From Candidatus Mesenet endosymbiont of Agriotes lineatus (GTDB lineage Bacteria > Pseudomonadota > Alphaproteobacteria > Rickettsiales > Anaplasmataceae), in contig NZ_OZ026454.1 of assembly GCF_964019585.1 (NCBI RefSeq), positions 868,001 to 932,000 of the forward strand: a DNA stretch of 64,000 bases. The letters run 5' to 3'. A program made the position numbers and the translations under genes. A model generated the notes under the pieces. It was not told the DNA's origin, ran no database searches, and saw only the letters and a program-made list of their open reading frames with translations. Of the stretch, positions 48,974-58,081 are shown in pieces. Every line of letters starts with the position of its first letter. Positions within the stretch are counted from its first letter, which is position 1.

Positions 48974-49168
48974 ATGCAAGATGATAAAACAGAGCGTGGA
49001 TACTTATTACCGCACCCGGATAATATTGCTGCTGAGGACGTAGCTCGTATCCGTAACACCATTATGAAAATAGATAAGGATATTAGCTTACAAGAAAGTG
49101 AACACTTAAATCTCAAAGATGCTTTTATCCGTTTTAGTTTTGAAACTTTTTTAAATTTATGGAAATAA
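48974..49168 (+). CDS. Small phage tail protein
   Basis: 64 residues (MQDDKTERGYLLPHPDNIAAEDVARIRNT without the rest), charged, probably a helix pair. The start follows the stop of the preceding gene by one base and the next gene begins one base later, so it is part of the tail operon. Function unknown. Confidence 0.55.
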   Translation: MQDDKTERGYLLPHPDNIAAEDVARIRNTIMKIDKDISLQESEHLNLKDAFIRFSFETFLNLWK

Positions 49169-49169
49169 A

Positions 49170-50213
49170 ATGACCATCGTCAAAGAAGTAGTTAATGCTC
49201 TGCAGCAAAGACTTAAGGAATTGTCAATAGATGCTACCCCTGATAAGATAGCCTATTTAGCTAAAGCGTTAGAATCTATAGCGGGACAGAGCACAGTTTT
49301 TGATATTGTAAATATAACTGATGAGAAATTAAAAGAACTTCTAGATAGTGCAACGAGTCATTTAAATAAATTAGACACCACTAAAGATAAGGCTTTAACT
49401 GCTATTTCTCAGCTGGAAAAACAATCATTAAAAAACATCGATGATAAAAGTATAGAAAGCTTATCATTACTTGATACGAGAAAAGATGCAAATATTGCCG
49501 CAATTGATAGTAGTGGGAATCTAGATCAAATTAAGGGGGCAGTTGATGATTTAAGCAAGGAGATAAAAAGCCGTAGTATGATTGCACCTGGATCAGTACC
49601 TTTATTATTTGGAATATTAAATAGATATAATGATAATTGGGGATCAAGTAACTTCTCTAGTGAACTTGGCCAATGGTACAGTAGTACAACCGGTGCTAAT
49701 TACATGCTTGCTTTTCTTGCTGGGGCTCATAAGGAAAGTACTAGATATTGTAGTTTTTATAAGCCGCCACAGCTTTATTTTCTTCAAGGGACAAATGGTA
49801 CATTTCTTTATAAGGAGATGTATTTGCGTTACGCTGTAAGTACAAACGTGTATCAATATCCATATGCATTACTGGGAGTAATCTTTGTTAAGAACACCAG
49901 TAAAGAAGATATAACTCGAACATTAAATTTTACTGGTTCATCAGGATGGAGTTCTGGTTATGAGGGTGCCGGAGTATTTGTTGGTACCCCAGATGCAATC
50001 AATCCTAATAAAGAAAAGACTTCAACAGTGACCTGGAAAAATGTGCAAAAGCATAATAGCACAAGTACGGAATTATCAAGCTCGGCTACTATAGTTATTC
50101 CGGCGGAGAAAACAGTAGCAATTGTGCTTTATACCTCACCGTATTACTACACTAATACTAGCAGTTATTACGCCCAATTTATGTACTTTGGTATTTATGT
50201 AGCAGCTTTTTAA
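49170..50213 (+). CDS. Tail-fibre-like protein
   Basis: 347 residues. The N-terminal third is a coiled-coil stalk (SATSHLNKLDTTKDKALTAI and repeats with KDANIAAIDSSGN). The C-terminal two thirds is a beta-rich, Tyr/Ser-rich globular region (LRYAVSTNVYQYPYALLG, YTSPYYYTNTSSYY). This is a fibre layout, with host binding at the tip; the receptor is unknown. Intact. Confidence 0.65.
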   Translation: MTIVKEVVNALQQRLKELSIDATPDKIAYLAKALESIAGQSTVFDIVNITDEKLKELLDSATSHLNKLDTTKDKALTAISQLEKQSLKNIDDKSIESLSLLDTRKDANIAAIDSSGNLDQIKGAVDDLSKEIKSRSMIAPGSVPLLFGILNRYNDNWGSSNFSSELGQWYSSTTGANYMLAFLAGAHKESTRYCSFYKPPQLYFLQGTNGTFLYKEMYLRYAVSTNVYQYPYALLGVIFVKNTSKEDITRTLNFTGSSGWSSGYEGAGVFVGTPDAINPNKEKTSTVTWKNVQKHNSTSTELSSSATIVIPAEKTVAIVLYTSPYYYTNTSSYYAQFMYFGIYVAAF

Positions 50214-50218
50214 CCACT

Positions 50219-50299
50219 GGGCTTGAGATTGACAGGGAGAGAACACTTCGGGCTTTGCAGTGCCCAGGATTAGAATATGTTTATCAGATTTGGAGCTAG
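50219..50299 (+). other. Short remnant reading frame after the fibre gene
   Basis: The gap after the fibre stop contains one open stretch of 26 codons (GLEIDRERTLRALQCPGLEY then VYQIWS and a stop at 50297-50299). It has no start of its own and looks like the C-terminal end of a lost gene. Its end provides GGAG (50292-50295), a good ribosome binding site for the gene at 50303. Confidence 0.45.
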
Positions 50300-50302
50300 A
50301 AA

Positions 50303-50869
50303 ATGCCTATTTATATTCGTTTTGTAAATAATAAACAAGTTGAAACCACTACCCTTGAAAGTAAACCAGAAGATGAGGGATGGCATGAGGCTCCAAGAGA
50401 TTTTAGTTGGCAAAAAAGCTATTGTTTAACGGAAGGTGGAGAGATTGCACAGTGTAGCGATGAGGATATAAAACTAGAATTATTACAGAATGCTAAATCT
50501 GCAGCACTTACAAGTCTTAATATTTACTTCCATAATTATACTGGGCCATATGTGGGTTATTCTCATCACAAAGCCAAATCATATGATATTCAAGCTCAAG
50601 CTGCAGGAAATATTCTCAAGGCAGAGGAAACAAAGCAACCTTTAAATAATCAAGATACAGAAATTATTGCACCTTTAGCTAAAGTACGTGACATATCGAT
50701 AGTTGAGATGGCCAAGCTGATTCAAGAAAGGGTAAACCAAGCGATAAAGGCCATAATAAAATGTGAAGAGCTTGAAAGCTTAGCCAAGAAAAAAATTAAA
50801 GAAGCTAAAACTGACCAGGAGCTACAAAACATTCTCAATGATTTTATTAAAGAAACTCAAGCTTCTTAA
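50303..50869 (+). CDS. Phage tail-region protein (DUF4376-like)
   Basis: 188 residues, starting seven bases after GGAG. It has an N-terminal beta block (IYIRFVNNKQVETTTLESKP), an aromatic middle (GYSHHKAKSYDIQ) and a charged helical end (SLAKKKIKEAKTDQELQNIL). The similarity to DUF4376-type tail proteins is by eye. It may be a fibre chaperone. Confidence 0.5.
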   Translation: MPIYIRFVNNKQVETTTLESKPEDEGWHEAPRDFSWQKSYCLTEGGEIAQCSDEDIKLELLQNAKSAALTSLNIYFHNYTGPYVGYSHHKAKSYDIQAQAAGNILKAEETKQPLNNQDTEIIAPLAKVRDISIVEMAKLIQERVNQAIKAIIKCEELESLAKKKIKEAKTDQELQNILNDFIKETQAS

Positions 50870-50885
50870 AAAAGGATAAATATAT

Positions 50886-52064
50886 ATGAATGACCAATTC
50901 TTCCATGGGTTGTTGAGATAACCTCAGGTCCAAGGTACCAATAAATCAGCAGTAATTGGCGTTATTGGTACTGCTCCAGACAGCGATAGTAATGTATTTC
51001 CATTGAACAAACCATCACTGATTGCAGGAAGCTTAAAAGAAGCAGCTAAACTTGGTAAGAAGGGTACTCTTCCTGCAGCTATCAATGCAATCTTTGCACA
51101 AATTGGAGCAACGGTAGTAGTTATTAGGGTTGAGGAGGGTAAAAATAGTGATCCTCTTTTAAAAGATGGCGAAACACTTAAAAATATTATCGGAGGAATA
51201 GATAAAAAAACCGGAGAATATCAAAGTATAGAAGCTTTCTTAAGTAGTGAAACATGTGACTCCAAGAATACTGGTTGCTCCTCATTTTACTCAGCAGTTA
51301 TCTAAAACAGAGTCAAATACTGAAAAACCTAAAAATCCAGTAATTAGTGCTCTAATCCCCATAGCTGAGAAGCTAAGAGCAATTATAGTTGCTGACGGCC
51401 CCAATACTAATGATGAAGAGGCAGTTAAATATCGCAAAAGTATTGGCAGTAGCAGAGTTTATGCAGTTGATCCTTGGGTTAAAGTTTTTATTGATAGTAA
51501 AGAAGAAATTTTACCTACAAGCCCATTTGTTGCTGGACTTATTGCTAAAGTTAACAATGAACTTGGGTTTTACCTTCAAATCAAGAGATAAATGGTACTT
51601 TTGGCACGAGTCGAGCTATAGATTTTACTTTAGGTGATTTAAACTCTCGAGCTAATTACTTAAATGAGAATGAAGTTGCAACCATTATTCACCAAAACGG
51701 CTATAGATTATGGGGAAACAGAACCTGCTCCTCTGATCCTAAATGGGCATTTTTATCGGTAAGACGAACAGCGGATTTAATCAATGATAGTGTTCTGCGT
51801 GCTCATCTTTGGGCAGTTGATCGTAACATTAGTAAAACCTACATTGATGATGTTATTGAAAGTGTGAACTCTTATTTAGCACATTTAAAGGCACAAGGAG
51901 CAATTCTTGCTGGTAAGTGTTATCCTTCACCAGAGCTTAATACTCCTGCAAACATTACAAGTGGCAGGGTTTACTTTGATTTTAAGTTTACTCCATCTTA
52001 TCCAGCTGAGCAGATAACGTTCCGTTCGTACTTAGCTGATAGCAATATAAAAGAGATATTTTAA
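50886..52064 (+). pseudogene. Tail sheath protein (gpFI), multiply frameshifted
   Basis: The coding pattern is contractile sheath: SAVIGVIGTAPDSDSNVFPL, AAINAIFAQIGATVVVIRVEEG, then IVADGPNTNDEEAVKYRKS, and RAHLWAVDRNISKTYIDDVI near the end. Reading it requires frame changes at about 50910 (VVEITSGPR lies in another frame), about 51250 (HVTPRILVAPHFTQQL) and about 51570 (PSNQEINGTFGTS), ending at 52064. The sheath contracts to drive the tube; this copy cannot make a normal protein unless the indels are errors. Confidence 0.85.
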
Positions 52065-52088
52065 AATTTAAATAGGGGGATAAATTTT

Positions 52089-52588
52089 ATGTTACCGAAA
52101 ATTTTAAAAAACTTTAATGTCTTTGTTGATGGTCGAGGTTATGCTGGTCGCATTGATGAGCTCACTTTACCTAAACTTACTATCAAAACTGAAGAATATA
52201 GAGCTGGAGGGATGGATATCCCAGTAAGTATTGATATGGGGATGGAAAAGCTTGAAGCTGAGCTTACTTTTGCTGAGTATGACACTGAGCTTTTTAGACT
52301 TTTTGGTTTAACAGATGGCAATTCAGTACCTTTAACCTTAAGGGGAGGACTCCAAGGAAGTGGTAATAATAATATTGAAGCAGTGGTGATCAATTTACGA
52401 GGTACCTTTAGAGAACTTGATTTTGGTAATTGGAAACCTGGAGAACTCTTAAATGTATGGTCAATGCTCACTATTACAAACTTACCATAGGAGGCAAAGA
52501 ACTCATTGAAATCGATGCTGAGAATATGATGCGTAAGATCAACGGTGTCGATCAGCTGGCTTTATTACAGGCAGCTTTAGGAATATGA
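52089..52588 (+). pseudogene. Tail tube protein (gpFII), C-terminus frameshifted
   Basis: 52089-52490 (133 residues) starts MLPKILKNFNVFVDGRGYAG and has LPKLTIKTEEYRAGGMDIPV and SIDMGMEKLEAELTFAEYD, as P2-like tubes do. It stops at ITNLP. The rest of the family end is in another frame: YYKLTIGGKELIEIDAENMM and RKINGVDQLALLQAALGI to a stop at 52586-52588. The shift is at about 52462. Confidence 0.85.
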
Positions 52589-52649
52589 TAAAAATTGACA
52601 AAATGACGTAAAAATGTTAAAATGTGTCAACTTATAAATTAGGTAACAC

Positions 52650-52850
52650 ATGGCTGAGATGAATTATGATAGTCTTATAAATCAATTAAATAATTTGCTT
52701 GTTAATATCTCTCAGTCTCAAAACAAATCTGTTTTAAAACTATTAACTGAGTTAATGGAAGAAGAAATTGAAGATATGGAATTATCTAAAATTGCTGATA
52801 AACGTTATAAAGAAAAGAGGGTTAAACATCAGAATGCCTTCTGGGATTAA
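52650..52850 (+). CDS. Antitoxin of a RelBE-type pair
   Basis: 66 residues, small, acidic and helical (LINQLNNLLVNISQSQ, then LMEEEIEDMELSKIAD). Its last 17 bases overlap the toxin start, the usual layout for antitoxin first. It would bind the toxin and the promoter. The pair sits between tube and gpE, where WO phages often carry such a pair. Confidence 0.75.
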   Translation: MAEMNYDSLINQLNNLLVNISQSQNKSVLKLLTELMEEEIEDMELSKIADKRYKEKRVKHQNAFWD

Positions 52851-53115
52851 GCCATATAATATAGATTATTCAGAGTCTGTAATCATAAAAGATATTCCTG
52901 CACTTCCATCTAAAGTAAAATCAATGATTAAAAAGGCAATAATGGAGCGTTTGACAGTTGATCCTATAGGACTTGGAAAACCGTTACGACATAATTTAAG
53001 TGGACAGCGTAGCTTGCGAGTAAGTACCTACCGAATACTTTACTACATAGATACTTCAACACATACAGTAGTTATTACTTCAATTGAACACAGAAAAGAT
53101 TCTTATCAAAGATAA
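52834..53115 (+). CDS. RelE/ParE-family toxin
   Basis: 93 residues from the ATG at 52834 (MPSGIKPYN). A longer reading from 52768 would overlap the whole antitoxin end and is unlikely. Family features: SKVKSMIKKAIMERL, LRVSTYRILYYIDTST and the C-terminal SIEHRKDSYQ. RelE-type toxins cut mRNA on ribosomes and ParE types poison gyrase; the sequence alone does not decide. Intact. Confidence 0.85.
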   Translation: MPSGIKPYNIDYSESVIIKDIPALPSKVKSMIKKAIMERLTVDPIGLGKPLRHNLSGQRSLRVSTYRILYYIDTSTHTVVITSIEHRKDSYQR

Positions 53116-53161
53116 TAGTTCTTATTTTTATTAAAATATTAATATCAAGAAAATTAGTCAT

Positions 53162-53461
53162 GTGAAAGTCAGTGTAGGCTTGTATTTAATTAATTTTTTA
53201 GGGAGAGGTATACAAACAATAACACTTAACAACCCAATTACAATCGACAGCACTTCTATTTCAGAATTGACTCTCAGACGTCCAAAAGTGCGAGATTACT
53301 TAGCTATAGATCGTCTTGATGGTAGTAATCTGGCAAGAGAAGTAGCTTTAACTGCTAACCTTGCTTCTGTTACCAAAGAAACTATTGAAGAATTAGATAT
53401 TGTTGATTATGTCAAAATACAGGAAGTATTAAGAGGTTTTTTTCCATCACAAAGGACTTAA
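53162..53461 (+). CDS. Tail assembly chaperone gpE (short form)
   Basis: About 80-99 residues, ending LRGFFPSQRT. The family part starts at TITLNNPITIDSTSISELTL, like P2 gpE-type chaperones for tail tape. The start is unclear: a GTG at 53162 opens the frame, but AGGGAGAGG (53200-53208) lies just before ATA at 53210, where an ATG might once have been. The short form ends at a TAA at 53459-53461 in the zero frame; a longer form can arise at the T run. Confidence 0.65.
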   Translation: MKVSVGLYLINFLGRGIQTITLNNPITIDSTSISELTLRRPKVRDYLAIDRLDGSNLAREVALTANLASVTKETIEELDIVDYVKIQEVLRGFFPSQRT

Positions 53462-53595
53462 GGTTAAATGTATTGTTGCTCAGTTCTGTTGCAGGTGGCG
53501 GGATTGAGCAGTTTTTAGATATGGAAATAGATGAGTTCATTCTTTGGCTCAAAGTTGGAGTAGAAATAAAATGTCAACATTATCTATCAAAATAG
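53162..53595 (+). CDS. gpE-E' frameshift product of the tail assembly chaperone
   Basis: A -1 slip at T TTT TTT (53437-53443) moves the ribosome to the frame that reads SITKDLRLNVLLLSSVAGGG, then IEQFLDMEIDEFILWLKVGV and a stop at 53593-53595. This tail resembles the small GpE/E' domain of P2-like phages (a helix with EFILWL). It overlaps the tape measure start by 25 bases. The same gene layout and -1 shift is used in P2 (E and E+E') and in lambda (G and GT). I infer the frameshift from the correct phase and the heptamer. Confidence 0.6.
53437..53443 (+). promoter_or_regulatory. Slippery heptamer T TTT TTT for -1 frameshift
   Basis: Seven T residues in the phase gg T TTT TTT cca of the gpE frame fit the X XXY YYZ rule. 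A -1 slip leads exactly into the E'-like frame. P2 uses T TTT TTG at the equivalent place. No downstream structure was checked. Confidence 0.6.
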
Positions 53596-55880
53596 GTGCT
53601 ATACTTGATGGTAGCTTTAGTAGTACTATGGCAGGAAGTAGTGCTCAGCTTTCTCGTCTTGGCAATACAATCAAACAACTTGACTTATCAATGCAATCAG
53701 TATCTAAATTTAAGCAATTAACTCGTGACTCATTGACTGCCAAAAAATCCTGGAAAGACTTAGAAGGACAAGTAAAATCTTTGGCTAAGCAAATTAAACT
53801 CAGTGAGAATCCAAGTAAAGCTCTGCAAACAGAATTTAATAAGATTAAGTTATCGACATCTAAGGCAAAAGCAGCTTATTTGCACAAAAGAGAAGCCCTC
53901 TACCAATTAAATCTAGAAATAAGAAAAAGTGGCCAGAATATAGAGTCTCTGGTTCGTAGTCAACTTAAACTCGGAGCATCAGCTGAAAAGCTAAAAAGCC
54001 GTTATCATGCACTTGGTTCAGTTATAAAAAAACAGCAAGAGGTTTTAGCACAGAGAGCAAACCTTAGATCTCAAATGGTAGATGCCATAGCATTAGGGGT
54101 AACACTTGCAGCACCACTAAAAGTTGCTATTGATTTTGAATCTGCTATGGCTGATGTTAAGAAGGTGGTAGAATTTACTCCTAATACAAGCGAAGCTACC
54201 GATTTTGCTAATAAGCTAAAAGAAATGTCACGTACTATACCTTTATCAGCAGCAGAACTTGCCCAAATCGCTGCTAGTGGTGGTCAGCTTGGTATTGCAA
54301 AAGAAGATCTCACTAAATTTACAGATACAGTAGCTAAAATGGCTACCGCATTTGATATGACGGCAGAAGAAGCGGGTGATGCCATTGCTAAACTCTCCAA
54401 TGTTTATAATATTGGCATTGATAAAATGGGTAAAGTTGGTGATGTAATAAACCATTTATCTGATAATACTGCAGCCAAAGCCAGAGAAATGGTGGCAACT
54501 TTAAATATAATTGGTGGTACAGCAAAACAGTTTGGCTTGGACGTTACTCAAGCAAGCAGTTTAGCTAATAGCTTTATTAGTTTAGGTAAACAACCAGCTA
54601 AAGCGGCAACAGCAATAAATGCTATGCTCAGTAAACTCCAAACTGCAGGAGAGCAAAGTAGTGAGTTCCAAGAGACATTAGAGGAAATGGAGTTAAGCGT
54701 AGAAGAGCTTGAAGAAGCCATCAAATCTAATGCCCAAGGAGCACTGATGAAATTTCTTGCAGCACTAGAGAAAATAGATAGCCAGGAACGTTCTAAAATC
54801 TTATACAAGCTCTTTGGCCTTGAGTATCAAGATGATATTGCCCTGCTAGTTGGTAGTTTAGATAAGTATAAAAAAGCTATAGAGCTGGTTGCTCAAGAAA
54901 GAGATTATGAAAATTCTATGCAGAAAGAGTTTGATAATCGTGCAAGTACTACAGCCAATAATCTACAATTGCTTAAAAATTCAATGGCTGAAGTTGGTAT
55001 GAATTTAGGTGCAGTTATGCTCCCTACTTTAAATACAATCACTGGAGCTTTAAAAGCTATATCTACCAGCATAGCTCAATTTGCAGAGAGATATCCCAAA
55101 ATAACTACAGCAGTGGTGGGAGTTACTACTGCTCTGATTGGTTTTAAAATAGCAGCAGTAGGACTAGGTTATGCCCTCACTTTTATTAAAGGTGGAGCTT
55201 TAGCACTAGTAGCTATTATGCATGGACCGCTTACTCTAGCATTTACTAAATTAGCTTCATCGGTATTTCCAGCAGTAGTTTTAGGACTAAAAACCATAGC
55301 ACTAGCTGTGATCAGTAATCCTATAGGTATAGCAGTTGCAGGACTTGTAACTGGTGCAGCTCTTATAATTAGCAATTGGGAAAAGGTGAAAAGTTTCTTT
55401 GCTAGTTTTTGGGAGTATATTAAATCAATTATAAAACCCATTGGTGAGGCTTTTGCTTGGATAAGCAATACTGCTATTTCTCCACTTAAGAATACTGTTT
55501 CACTATTTAAGAAGAAGTCTGCTCAAAACACTATTTTAAAGAGTGTATATTCCCCTTTAAGTAGCAGCACATCAAAAGAGTTTTCTAAAAATAATACTCT
55601 TAAGAATTTTAAGGTAAATAGCGTTATTGAAGAGAAAAAGTTTGCTGAGAGTAACTCTAAAGACGATACTGACAAGATATTTAAAGAGTTTATCAAGAGT
55701 AAATTTGAAAATAAGGAAGAGAAAACCTTCAATAAAACTCAACATATTACTAATAATTATAATATCAGTATTAAAGCAGAGCCTAATCAAGATACTTGTA
55801 GTCTTGCTGATGAAGTTATAAGAAGAATAAGAGAACAAGCACGTGGCGCCCTTTTTGATATAGTAGAAGAGGTTTATTAA
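53571..55880 (+). CDS. Tail tape measure protein
   Basis: 769 residues from the ATG at 53571 (MSTLSIKIGAILDGSFSSTM). It has a helical coiled N-terminus, the PhageMin_Tail domain (DVKKVVEFTPNT, ASGGQLGIAKEDL, TAKQFGLDVTQASSLANSFI), and two or three hydrophobic segments at about residues 505-610 (TAVVGVTTALIGFKIAAVGL, LALVAIMHGPLTLAF). It sets tail length and enters the host membrane. The stop TAA overlaps the gpU start in TAATG. Intact. Confidence 0.9.
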   Translation: MSTLSIKIGAILDGSFSSTMAGSSAQLSRLGNTIKQLDLSMQSVSKFKQLTRDSLTAKKSWKDLEGQVKSLAKQIKLSENPSKALQTEFNKIKLSTSKAKAAYLHKREALYQLNLEIRKSGQNIESLVRSQLKLGASAEKLKSRYHALGSVIKKQQEVLAQRANLRSQMVDAIALGVTLAAPLKVAIDFESAMADVKKVVEFTPNTSEATDFANKLKEMSRTIPLSAAELAQIAASGGQLGIAKEDLTKFTDTVAKMATAFDMTAEEAGDAIAKLSNVYNIGIDKMGKVGDVINHLSDNTAAKAREMVATLNIIGGTAKQFGLDVTQASSLANSFISLGKQPAKAATAINAMLSKLQTAGEQSSEFQETLEEMELSVEELEEAIKSNAQGALMKFLAALEKIDSQERSKILYKLFGLEYQDDIALLVGSLDKYKKAIELVAQERDYENSMQKEFDNRASTTANNLQLLKNSMAEVGMNLGAVMLPTLNTITGALKAISTSIAQFAERYPKITTAVVGVTTALIGFKIAAVGLGYALTFIKGGALALVAIMHGPLTLAFTKLASSVFPAVVLGLKTIALAVISNPIGIAVAGLVTGAALIISNWEKVKSFFASFWEYIKSIIKPIGEAFAWISNTAISPLKNTVSLFKKKSAQNTILKSVYSPLSSSTSKEFSKNNTLKNFKVNSVIEEKKFAESNSKDDTDKIFKEFIKSKFENKEEKTFNKTQHITNNYNISIKAEPNQDTCSLADEVIRRIREQARGALFDIVEEVY

Positions 55881-56245
55881 TGCTGTCACTTGGACCATAT
55901 AAATTTTTACCAACAAGCTTACGATACTATAAAGAGCAAAGATGGCATGCAGTTGAGTGCATCGGTCAAATATCATTACAAAATATTGGTTCAGGGGTAG
56001 AACATATTGATTTGGAAGGAATAATCTATCCGCAGCTGCATTTTAATGATCTAATTAATATGAGAGAGTCATGGGTAAAGCAAATACCCCATATCTTAGC
56101 CCAAGCTTCAGGGTTTATCTTTGGGCATTTTGTTATTACTCATATAGAAGAAAGGCAAAGATTCTTTCTCCCTTCTGGTTTGCCAAGAAAGATTGAATTT
56201 AGCTTAAGTTTAAAACGTTATGTATTACCATACTCAAGAGAATGA
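55880..56245 (+). CDS. Tail protein U
   Basis: 121 residues, matching P2 gpU: LGPYKFLPTSLRYYKEQRWH, LEGIIYPQLHFNDLINM, and LPSGLPRKIEFSLSLKRY. The family has a role in tail completion. TAATG coupling with tape measure. Intact. Confidence 0.88.
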   Translation: MLSLGPYKFLPTSLRYYKEQRWHAVECIGQISLQNIGSGVEHIDLEGIIYPQLHFNDLINMRESWVKQIPHILAQASGFIFGHFVITHIEERQRFFLPSGLPRKIEFSLSLKRYVLPYSRE

Positions 56246-56423
56246 AGTTTTAGATTATATCTGTCATCAACATTATGGCTTTACTTCTGGAGCTGTGGAA
56301 AAAGTGTTAGAGGAAAATCCTGGACTTGCAGAATATGGTAGTTTTTTGCCCGCAGGACTTAAGATTAAGTTGCCTAAGCTTGAGAAGATGTTACAAAAGT
56401 CCATTGTAAGAATTTTAGATTAA
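56220..56423 (+). CDS. Tail protein X (LysM-like)
   Basis: 67 residues. The pattern EVLDYICHQHYGFTSGAVEK, VLEENPGLAEYGSFLPAGLK and the end IKLPKLEK is that of gpX. It overlaps gpU by 26 bases. It would bind the tail tube end or peptidoglycan. Intact. Confidence 0.88.
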   Translation: MYYHTQENEVLDYICHQHYGFTSGAVEKVLEENPGLAEYGSFLPAGLKIKLPKLEKMLQKSIVRILD

Positions 56424-56424
56424 A

Positions 56425-57381
56425 ATGATACCTGATTTTAATATAATCACAGGAGAAAGCTTTGTTATAGAGAATTTGAAAAATAGGTTAATATCGCTGC
56501 GTATTACTGATGAACTTGGCACTACCAGTGATGAAGCTGAGATATGTTTTAATTATGAAAATGGTGCTTTAGAGTTTGCAGGTAATTTAAAGGTATTTCT
56601 TGGATATAAGGAGACAGGGTTATTTCCCATGGGAGTTTATGTAGCCAATGAAGTAATAATACAAAGTCCACCACAAACAGTAAGGATTAAAGCTCATGTT
56701 GCTAATTTAAAGAAGTCTTTAAAAGAACAGGTATCAAAACAGTGGCATCAGATTACTTTAGGTGATTTAGTAGAACAAATAGCACAAAAGCATGGTTATG
56801 GAGCTAAAGTTGCTACAGAGTTCAAAGATATCTTAGTGCGGCATACTTATCAAATCAATGAGAGTGATATGAGTTTTTTAACTAAAATAGCTAGAGAACA
56901 TGGAGCAATAGTTAAGCCTATAGGTGGATATATAATCTTTGTCTCTAAAGGAAAGTCAAAATCAGTATCAGGGAAAACTTTAGAAGCAATAGCTATCACC
57001 CCTCAAGATGTAATTAACTGGCAAGCATGTTTTACTGTACGCAATCGTTATAATTCTGTGATAGCAAAATGGTATAATTACGAAAAGGGAGAAACTATTT
57101 CAGAAACAGCTGGAGTTGGTAGTCCAAGTTATGTCATGCGGGAAGTTTACTCAAGCTCAGAATTAGCACTAGGTGCAGCTCAAGCAAAATTAAAACAACT
57201 AAGGCGTAGCACAGCAACCTTAGATATAACTATACCAGGTAATCCTCGAGTTTTTACTGAAGCTAGACTTAATCTTGCAGAATTTGGCAAAGAAATAGAT
57301 GGTACGTGGATGATAAACAAAGTAGAACATACTTTAAATAGCAGAGGTTATCTTACTGCATTAGTGGCATCTAACAAATAA
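56425..57381 (+). CDS. Late control protein D (baseplate hub, P2 gpD family)
   Basis: 318 residues: ITDELGTTSDEAEICF, then LGDLVEQIAQKHGYGAKV and HTYQINESDMSFLTKIAREH and GAIVKPIGGYIIFVSKG, all typical of gpD/gp27-like hub proteins. It forms the platform for the gpV spike. One base separates it from gpX. Intact. Confidence 0.9.
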   Translation: MIPDFNIITGESFVIENLKNRLISLRITDELGTTSDEAEICFNYENGALEFAGNLKVFLGYKETGLFPMGVYVANEVIIQSPPQTVRIKAHVANLKKSLKEQVSKQWHQITLGDLVEQIAQKHGYGAKVATEFKDILVRHTYQINESDMSFLTKIAREHGAIVKPIGGYIIFVSKGKSKSVSGKTLEAIAITPQDVINWQACFTVRNRYNSVIAKWYNYEKGETISETAGVGSPSYVMREVYSSSELALGAAQAKLKQLRRSTATLDITIPGNPRVFTEARLNLAEFGKEIDGTWMINKVEHTLNSRGYLTALVASNK

Positions 57382-57427
57382 AAGGGTTAAGAAAAATTAA
57401 ATAAATTATCTATTTAATGTAGAAAAA

Positions 57428-57967
57428 ATGTTAAATATGAACAAGCCGAATAAAAATGTAAAAAACAGTCTAAACCTTATATGGCTTGTAGTAACAGTAA
57501 TATGTGTTTTTATTACTTATTATTGCATGAAAGTAAAAGCTACCAACAATTATGAACAAATATTGCAAGTTGCTGCAGAAGGTTGTAATCTAGAAATCAC
57601 AAAATTCTTAGTACAGGATATACTAGACATAAATAGTACTTCAAGTGTTAGTTCAAAAACACTAATTCATTCTGCAAGAGGAGGGTGTTTGGAAATTATA
57701 AAGTTTTTTGTAGAGAAAGGGGTAGATATTAACGCTACAAATGGCAGTACAAGCAAAAGAACAGCCTTACACCATGCTGCGTATGTAGGTCGTTTAGAGA
57801 TTGTTAAACTTTTATTAAAAAAAGGAGCAAATCCTAACGTGAGAGATAACGACGAAAAAAATCCTAGAGATATGGCCGTAATAGAATCACGACATAATAA
57901 AGATAAACCCTACAATGAGATTATAAGTCTGCTTTATAACGCAGACAAGCAATACAAATTTGAATAA
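57428..57967 (+). CDS. Membrane-anchored ankyrin-repeat protein
   Basis: 179 residues. An N-terminal membrane segment (LIWLVVTVICVFITYYCM, about 16-34), then about three ankyrin repeats: LQVAAEGCNLEITKFLV, TLIHSARGGCLEIIKFFVEK, and TALHHAAYVGRLEIVKLLLK. It follows the tail operon. A host-interaction role is inferred only from the repeat type. Confidence 0.8.
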   Translation: MLNMNKPNKNVKNSLNLIWLVVTVICVFITYYCMKVKATNNYEQILQVAAEGCNLEITKFLVQDILDINSTSSVSSKTLIHSARGGCLEIIKFFVEKGVDINATNGSTSKRTALHHAAYVGRLEIVKLLLKKGANPNVRDNDEKNPRDMAVIESRHNKDKPYNEIISLLYNADKQYKFE

Positions 57968-58081
57968 TAGTCTACTGAGCAAAAGAGGATAATATATATA
58001 CTAACATTCTAGTCTTACTAAACCCATTTTAACCAAAAAACTTTAATCAAAATTTAAACCATTTTAGCAATGAGGAGAAGC

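Noticed and set aside
45873-52588. Frame changes in the DUF4815-type, sheath and tube genes as programmed frameshifts
   Set aside because: They are many, lack proper slippery sites in phase and fall in conserved regions; decay or assembly error is more likely.
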